Both the position numbers and the translations under genes were made by a program. From NCBI GenBank assembly GCA_905236045.1, contig CAJOOG010000078.1, positions 1 to 36,098 of the forward strand: DNA of 36,098 nt, read 5' to 3'. Each line of letters starts with the position of its first letter. The stretch's first letter is position 1. The stretch is from an uncultured Denitrobacterium sp. (GTDB lineage: Bacteria > Actinomycetota > Coriobacteriia > Coriobacteriales > Eggerthellaceae). This document shows, one piece after another, positions 32,141 to 36,098 of this stretch. The notes under the pieces are model-generated. The model was given only the letters and a program-made list of their open reading frames with translations. It was not told where the DNA came from and did not search any database.

Positions 32141-34783
32141 GGTGAAGTATTTCCTCGCCTTTTTCGTCGTCCACTTGGCGACCTTGAAAGTCTTCCTGCC
32201 TTGTGCTTTGGTCGCCTTCAGCGGGGTGACCGTCTGCTTCTTGCGGGTTACCTTGGCGAGTTTGATCCGCTTCGCCGTCGCCTTTACCACCATGGGGTTC
32301 GCGGCCTTGGCGACGCTTATCTTGTAGCTTGCGGTCTTCGAGGCGGCGAAGTAGTTGGCATTGCCCGCGGCCGTTGCCTTCACTATCACGAGATAGGTGC
32401 CGACTTTCGTGGCCTTGGGGATGATAACCTTGCCCTTCTGGGCGTCCACGGTGAACTTCTCGGCCGTCGCATCGGTGCTCGCATTGGCGTACGCGACGGT
32501 GCCTTGCGCGCCTTTAGCCTTCACGTTGTTCGCCGTCGTACGCGTGCCGCTGGGGTTGTAGGTGGTGCTGACGGTGGCCTTGGCGGTCGAAACCGTCAGC
32601 GGGTTGGCATGTTTGATGGAGAAGGTCCGGACGATCTGGTCGCCGTAGCGGTTGATGCCCGTTATGGAGATCTTGGCGCTGTTGTTGCCGGTCTCGCGGT
32701 TGTCGGCATAGGACACCAGGTAGTCCTCACCCTCCACGAGCGTTGCTCCACCCGCCTTCACCGCCAGGGCATCCTGCGTTATGTCGGCGCCCGTGTACTC
32801 CTTGTCCGTTATGCCCTCTACGGTGGCATCGGCAAGGCCGGTCGGGACGGCATAGGTGTAGGTGGCCGTGGTCAGCACGCCATCGTCGAAGACGGCGTTG
32901 TCGTCCTGGTCCACGAAGAAGCCGCCGCGCGGGAAGAGCATGTCGTGTACGGAGAAGGTGCCCGTTCCCTCGTTTTTTATCTGGGAGAATGCGGTCCGGT
33001 AGAGAGAGTGGCCCGTGTCCACGGTCGTGACGCTCGAGGGGATGGAGAGCGTGCCGGTAAGCCCGATGCAGCCGGCGAAGACGTTCTTGCCCATGGTCGT
33101 GGTGCCCGCCGGTATGGTCACGTCGCCCGTAAGGCCGGTGCATCCTTCGAAAAGCGAATCGGGCAGCATGGCCGTCGATTGGAGGTCCACGCTTTCCAGT
33201 CCGGTGCAGCCCTTGAAGGCCCCGCTGCCGATCGAGGTGACGGTGGAGGGGACTAGGAGCGTGCCGGTAAATCCCGTGCAGTCCTTGAAGGCGGACACGC
33301 CGATGCTCGAGATGCCGCCCGGCAGGGAAAGCGTGCCGGTAAGACCCGTGCAGCCTTCGAACGCGCTGACGCCGACGGAGCTGACGTTCGAGGGAAAGTC
33401 GAGCGTGCCGGTAAATCCCGTGCAGTCCTTGAAGGCCTCGTCGCCTATGGACTCTATGTTCTTGGGCAGGGGTAGTTTGCCGGTGAACTTGACGCCCTTG
33501 AATGCGTCCGCGCCGATGGTCTGCACGCCGCTTCCGAGTACGAGCTCGCCGGGTGCGGCGGCCTTGGTGGCGCAAAGCATGAAGGCGCCGTCGCCGATGG
33601 TCTCGACGCTGTCGGGGATGGTCAGACTGGAGAGCAACGTGCAGTCGCGAAACGCCTCCTGGCCTATGGCCTTAAGGCCGCTCGGAAATGTTGCGCTCTC
33701 GAGGGCGAAGCAGCGCCAGAAGGCTTGCTGCCCGATGATCGCAAGCTTGCTTCCCTCGGCGAACTGCAGGGCTTCGACGCTCTGGCAGTTGCCGAACGCG
33801 CCCTTTTCGATGGTTTCGATGTTGGCGGGGATGGTGAGGGTCGAGTTGAAGCCCATGATGTCGGTGTAGCTGTTCAAGACTCCGAAGGTGCATTCGGCGA
33901 TGGTCGTGTATTCGGAGTTTTCCGGCAATTTGAGCTCGGTGAATCCTATGCCCCCGCTGAATGCGTACTTGCCGATCGTCTCCACGCTGTCGGGAATCGC
34001 GAGCCGTCCGACGAACCCCTTGGCATTCCAGAAAGCCTTCTCGCCAATGACCTTGAGCGCGCTAGAGCCATCTTCCGCGCCGGCGAAGACAAGCTGATTG
34101 CTCGTGCTCGTCGTTTCGGAAAAGGTGCCGAATTCGTAGAAGGCTTCTTCGCCGATCGTCTCCACGCTTGCCGGAATCGTGAGGTTCGGCTCGAAATAGT
34201 CGCAGCTCGCGAAAGCCCCCTCCCCGATGGCGAGGAGTCCGTCTCGCAGGACGAGCCGTCCCGTGAGGCTCGTGCAGTCGGCGAAGGCCCTCTCCCCGAT
34301 GGTGGTGAGGTTTTCGGGCAGGGTGAGCCCGCCCATTCCGTCTGGGTTGTCACCCGTGAGATTCTCGCAGCCTCGGAATGCCGTCTTGCCGATGGAGGTG
34401 ATCGTGCTCGGCAGGGAAAGAGAGGTGAAGCCGGCCTCGCCTTTTCTATCTCCGAAGTCGAAAGCGGCGTCGGAGATGGCGGTGACGGTATAGTCCACGC
34501 CGTCTTTCATGACAGTTCCCGGAATGGAGAGCTTGCCCGAGGCGGTGCCGGTAAATCCCGTTACGCTCGCGGTGCGAGCTGTCGAGTCGTAGTCGTAGGT
34601 GATGGCGTAGGAGACGATGTCCTGCGCTGTCAGCGCGGAGTCGGGCTCCGCCGCGGTCCCAGCCGCGGGGTCGGTCTCCGACGCAAGGGCCCGGGCTTGT
34701 CCGCACAGGCAGGCCGCCGCGCAGGCGAGGAGCAGGCACAATGCGATTGCCGGAAGGGCCCGGCGGCTGGCAGGCGTATTCAT
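31997..34783 (-). CDS. Secreted BspA-type leucine-rich repeat protein with Ig-like tail
   Basis: A 928-residue exported protein. Its signal peptide (about 1-37) has a Cys-rich core. Residues about 100-600 are LRR_5/BspA repeats of 24 residues (for example SIGKTAFRGCENLTG, VETIGEEAFYEF, SSVGVSAFEGCTGLTGTL). From about 650 there is an MBG/Ig-like region (KEYTGADITQDALAVKAGG), then Lys-rich cadherin-like repeats ending TVTLRVK. BspA-type repeats in gut and oral bacteria bind host proteins and trigger adhesion or immune signals. No sortase motif is present; the basic tail probably attaches to wall polymers. The start at 34783 has AAGGAGAAGGAG upstream and lies 17 bases past the end of the preceding minus-strand gene, so the two share a transcript. 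Confidence 0.87.
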   Translation of the reverse strand: MNTPASRRALPAIALCLLLACAAACLCGQARALASETDPAAGTAAEPDSALTAQDIVSYAITYDYDSTARTASVTGFTGTASGKLSIPGTVMKDGVDYTVTAISDAAFDFGDRKGEAGFTSLSLPSTITSIGKTAFRGCENLTGDNPDGMGGLTLPENLTTIGERAFADCTSLTGRLVLRDGLLAIGEGAFASCDYFEPNLTIPASVETIGEEAFYEFGTFSETTSTSNQLVFAGAEDGSSALKVIGEKAFWNAKGFVGRLAIPDSVETIGKYAFSGGIGFTELKLPENSEYTTIAECTFGVLNSYTDIMGFNSTLTIPANIETIEKGAFGNCQSVEALQFAEGSKLAIIGQQAFWRCFALESATFPSGLKAIGQEAFRDCTLLSSLTIPDSVETIGDGAFMLCATKAAAPGELVLGSGVQTIGADAFKGVKFTGKLPLPKNIESIGDEAFKDCTGFTGTLDFPSNVSSVGVSAFEGCTGLTGTLSLPGGISSIGVSAFKDCTGFTGTLLVPSTVTSIGSGAFKGCTGLESVDLQSTAMLPDSLFEGCTGLTGDVTIPAGTTTMGKNVFAGCIGLTGTLSIPSSVTTVDTGHSLYRTAFSQIKNEGTGTFSVHDMLFPRGGFFVDQDDNAVFDDGVLTTATYTYAVPTGLADATVEGITDKEYTGADITQDALAVKAGGATLVEGEDYLVSYADNRETGNNSAKISITGINRYGDQIVRTFSIKHANPLTVSTAKATVSTTYNPSGTRTTANNVKAKGAQGTVAYANASTDATAEKFTVDAQKGKVIIPKATKVGTYLVIVKATAAGNANYFAASKTASYKISVAKAANPMVVKATAKRIKLAKVTRKKQTVTPLKATKAQGRKTFKVAKWTTKKARKYFTLNTKTGKVTAKKGTPKGTYKIKVKVTAAGTSNYKAKTKTLTVTLRVK
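33051..33480 (-). repeat. 72-base tandem repeats in the LRR region
   Basis: The block GTGCCGGTAA and its neighbourhood recurs at 33051, 33123 (variant), 33261, 33333 and 33405 on the plus strand. The neighbouring copies I measured are spaced exactly 72 bases. Each unit codes one 24-residue LRR. The near identity of some copies suggests recent expansion. Confidence 0.65.
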
Positions 34784-34800
34784 GCGCTCCTTCTCCTTGC

Positions 34801-36098
34801 CTACTTCACTATCTCGCCGTTCTTCACCGTGTAGTACTTGCCCTTTATCTTCACGCGCCCGGAGACGGACGTTTGCACGATGCCCTTCTTCACGTAGTAC
34901 TTCTTGCCGCTCATATTCAGGATGCCGTTGTACTTGGTCTGCACGCAGCCGTTCTTGATGTAGTACTTCACGTCTCCTCCGGTGAGGATGCCCGAAGCGC
35001 TCGATTGGAAAACGCCATCCTGATAGTACTTGTCCTTGTAGAGTGCCGTGGCCCTTTCCGCGGAGCCGTACCAGATGTTGTAGAGGATGCGCTTGTAGAA
35101 CTTGTAGCCGGAGAAGGCGGTGTCGATCGTGCCCTTGACCACGTACATCTCGTAGCCGAACTGCGAGGTGGTCACGCCGGTGAACTTGCTGTAGGTCTTG
35201 CCCTTGCGCAGGTAGGTGCCGCCCGAGAAGCCGTAGGTGCTGCTGGCGGAGTTGCTGACCAGCCCGGAGTACTTGCTCGACCACACCGCGTAGAGCTTCT
35301 GGTTCTTCTTCACCTTGAAGGTCTGGTCGGCAGTCCCGGCCTTCGCCACCTTCTTCTTGCCCTTGGCGTCGGTGGACCAGCCTACGAGCACCTTGCCCGC
35401 GGTCGAGGTGGCCGAGCCGCCGAGCAGGCTGGTAAGAGCCGCGAAGCTGTACCTGGCGCCCTTGCGCACGAGCGCGGTGGTGGTGTGCCGGCGTGCGTCG
35501 GAGGAGGACGACCAGGTGCCGCCGCCGCGCTTCCAGTTGTCGTTGCCGGTAAGGCGGTAGCCCTTCGCCCAGACGGCGTAGGCCTTACCGACCTTGGCTT
35601 TCCTGAGGATGGATTCGGTCAGTGCGACGGTGGAGTCGGTCAGCGAGTACTTGAAGAAGACCTTCTTGCCGTTGGCCTTCTTCGCCCAGCCCTTCAGGAG
35701 CTTGCCGTTGGCGATCAAGGTGGAGCTGGAGCTCGACATGATGGTGCTGTCGTAGCCGTCGTTGGTGAGGGTGTAGGTGTAGACCTTCGAGGAGTTGCCC
35801 TGAACGGTGCCGCTGAAGTTGTCGCCGACGTAGTAGCCTTTCGTGGCGTAGAGCTTGACGGCCTTGTTCTTGCTCCAGATGGCGTAGAGCGTCTGGTTCT
35901 TCTTGATCTTGTAGTTCGTGGTGCCCAGATAGGTGTTCGCGTAGATGACGATGTTCTTGGCCTTCTTGGTGGTGGACCAGCCGCGGAAGGTATAGCCGGT
36001 TCGGCTGTAGCTGGAGCCGTTGGTTATCTGGGATGCGTAGGTGATGGTGGTGTTGAGGGCTATACGGCTGCTGGATGTGGACGCGTTGCTGTAGGTGC
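34801..36098 (-). CDS. Repeat-rich secreted protein, N-terminus beyond the window
   Basis: The frame is open to the right edge, so at least 432 residues are present and the start is missing. Near the edge are InlB/Flg_new-type repeats (GYTFRGWSTTKKAKNI then QTLYAIWSKN; a second with VLVGWSTDAKGKKKV and KLYAVWSSK). The C-terminal 120 residues resemble cell-wall/choline-binding repeats of the YY-x-x-G type (VKYYIKNGCVQTKYNG, KYYVKKGIVQTSVSG, KYYTVKNGEIVK). This fits a secreted protein that holds to the envelope through its C-terminus. It is the first gene of a unit with the LRR protein, which starts 17 bases after its stop. Confidence 0.75.
   Translation of the reverse strand, partial: TYSNASTSSSRIALNTTITYASQITNGSSYSRTGYTFRGWSTTKKAKNIVIYANTYLGTTNYKIKKNQTLYAIWSKNKAVKLYATKGYYVGDNFSGTVQGNSSKVYTYTLTNDGYDSTIMSSSSSTLIANGKLLKGWAKKANGKKVFFKYSLTDSTVALTESILRKAKVGKAYAVWAKGYRLTGNDNWKRGGGTWSSSSDARRHTTTALVRKGARYSFAALTSLLGGSATSTAGKVLVGWSTDAKGKKKVAKAGTADQTFKVKKNQKLYAVWSSKYSGLVSNSASSTYGFSGGTYLRKGKTYSKFTGVTTSQFGYEMYVVKGTIDTAFSGYKFYKRILYNIWYGSAERATALYKDKYYQDGVFQSSASGILTGGDVKYYIKNGCVQTKYNGILNMSGKKYYVKKGIVQTSVSGRVKIKGKYYTVKNGEIVK

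Noticed and set aside
33051-33480. Regular repeats considered as a CRISPR array
   Set aside because: The repeats are contiguous 72-base coding units in an LRR gene with no unique spacers and no cas genes nearby.
32201-34834. Several long plus-strand frames opposite the LRR gene
   Set aside because: They mirror the LRR periodicity and have no start signals or domains.

Overview
This is a GC-rich window with tightly packed operons, strong AGGAGG-type ribosome sites and no tRNA, rRNA, CRISPR array or intact insertion sequence that I could find. The content points to an anaerobic, host-associated Gram-positive of the Actinomycetota. It includes several very large secreted proteins with Lys-rich Ig-like repeats, BspA-type LRRs and InlB-like repeats, a SpaA/Cna-like adhesin, lipoproteins, a KamA-type radical SAM enzyme and a nickel/oligopeptide-type ABC system. 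Coriobacteriia (Eggerthellales) is my best guess. That is inference from gene style, not proof.

Left part (1-11 kb): accessory and partly decayed DNA. A promoter drives a two-gene module, a SAM methyltransferase overlapping an HNH endonuclease (335-2088). One base further on lie the remains of an AbiE-type abortive-infection locus on the opposite strand (2090-2699). Next is a compact minus-strand operon read from about 9396 down to 2802. Its order is SAM methyltransferase, DppB-like permease, DppC-like permease joined in frame to a lipoprotein substrate-binding protein, DppD-like ATPase, DppF-like ATPase, and a half-length MATE exporter coupled by a TGATG overlap. The operon looks like a self-contained system that modifies, imports and perhaps exports a small ligand. 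From 9.45 to 11 kb there is a gene graveyard: fragments of a DUF4143 ATPase and a metallophosphoesterase, a Gly/Pro-rich tail, and a 43-residue lipoprotein leader that still has a promoter and ribosome site, among several perfect hairpins.

Middle part (11-17.3 kb): metabolic and envelope genes. These are an iron-dependent alcohol dehydrogenase, a GH13 alpha-glucosidase/neopullulanase-like enzyme, an AqpZ-type aquaporin, and a zinc-ribbon DUF4013 membrane protein followed by a 62-residue membrane peptide.

Right part (17.4-36.1 kb): cell-surface genes with three housekeeping or regulatory genes between them. The surface genes are a secreted transglutaminase-like protein with Ig-like repeats, a Cna/SpaA-type adhesin with an odd LFKTG sorting motif, a Cthe_2159-like carbohydrate-binding protein of 1170 residues, a two-domain lipoprotein, a 928-residue LRR protein, and a repeat protein cut by the right edge. 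The intervening genes are a nitroreductase, a KamA-family radical SAM protein with a structured leader, and a 712-residue LuxR regulator with a Cys-rich sensor and a degenerate GGDEF domain. Two of the surface genes end in closely related 3' segments that face each other as an inverted repeat around the lipoprotein gene.

Functions are assigned from motifs and domain order only; no database search was run.
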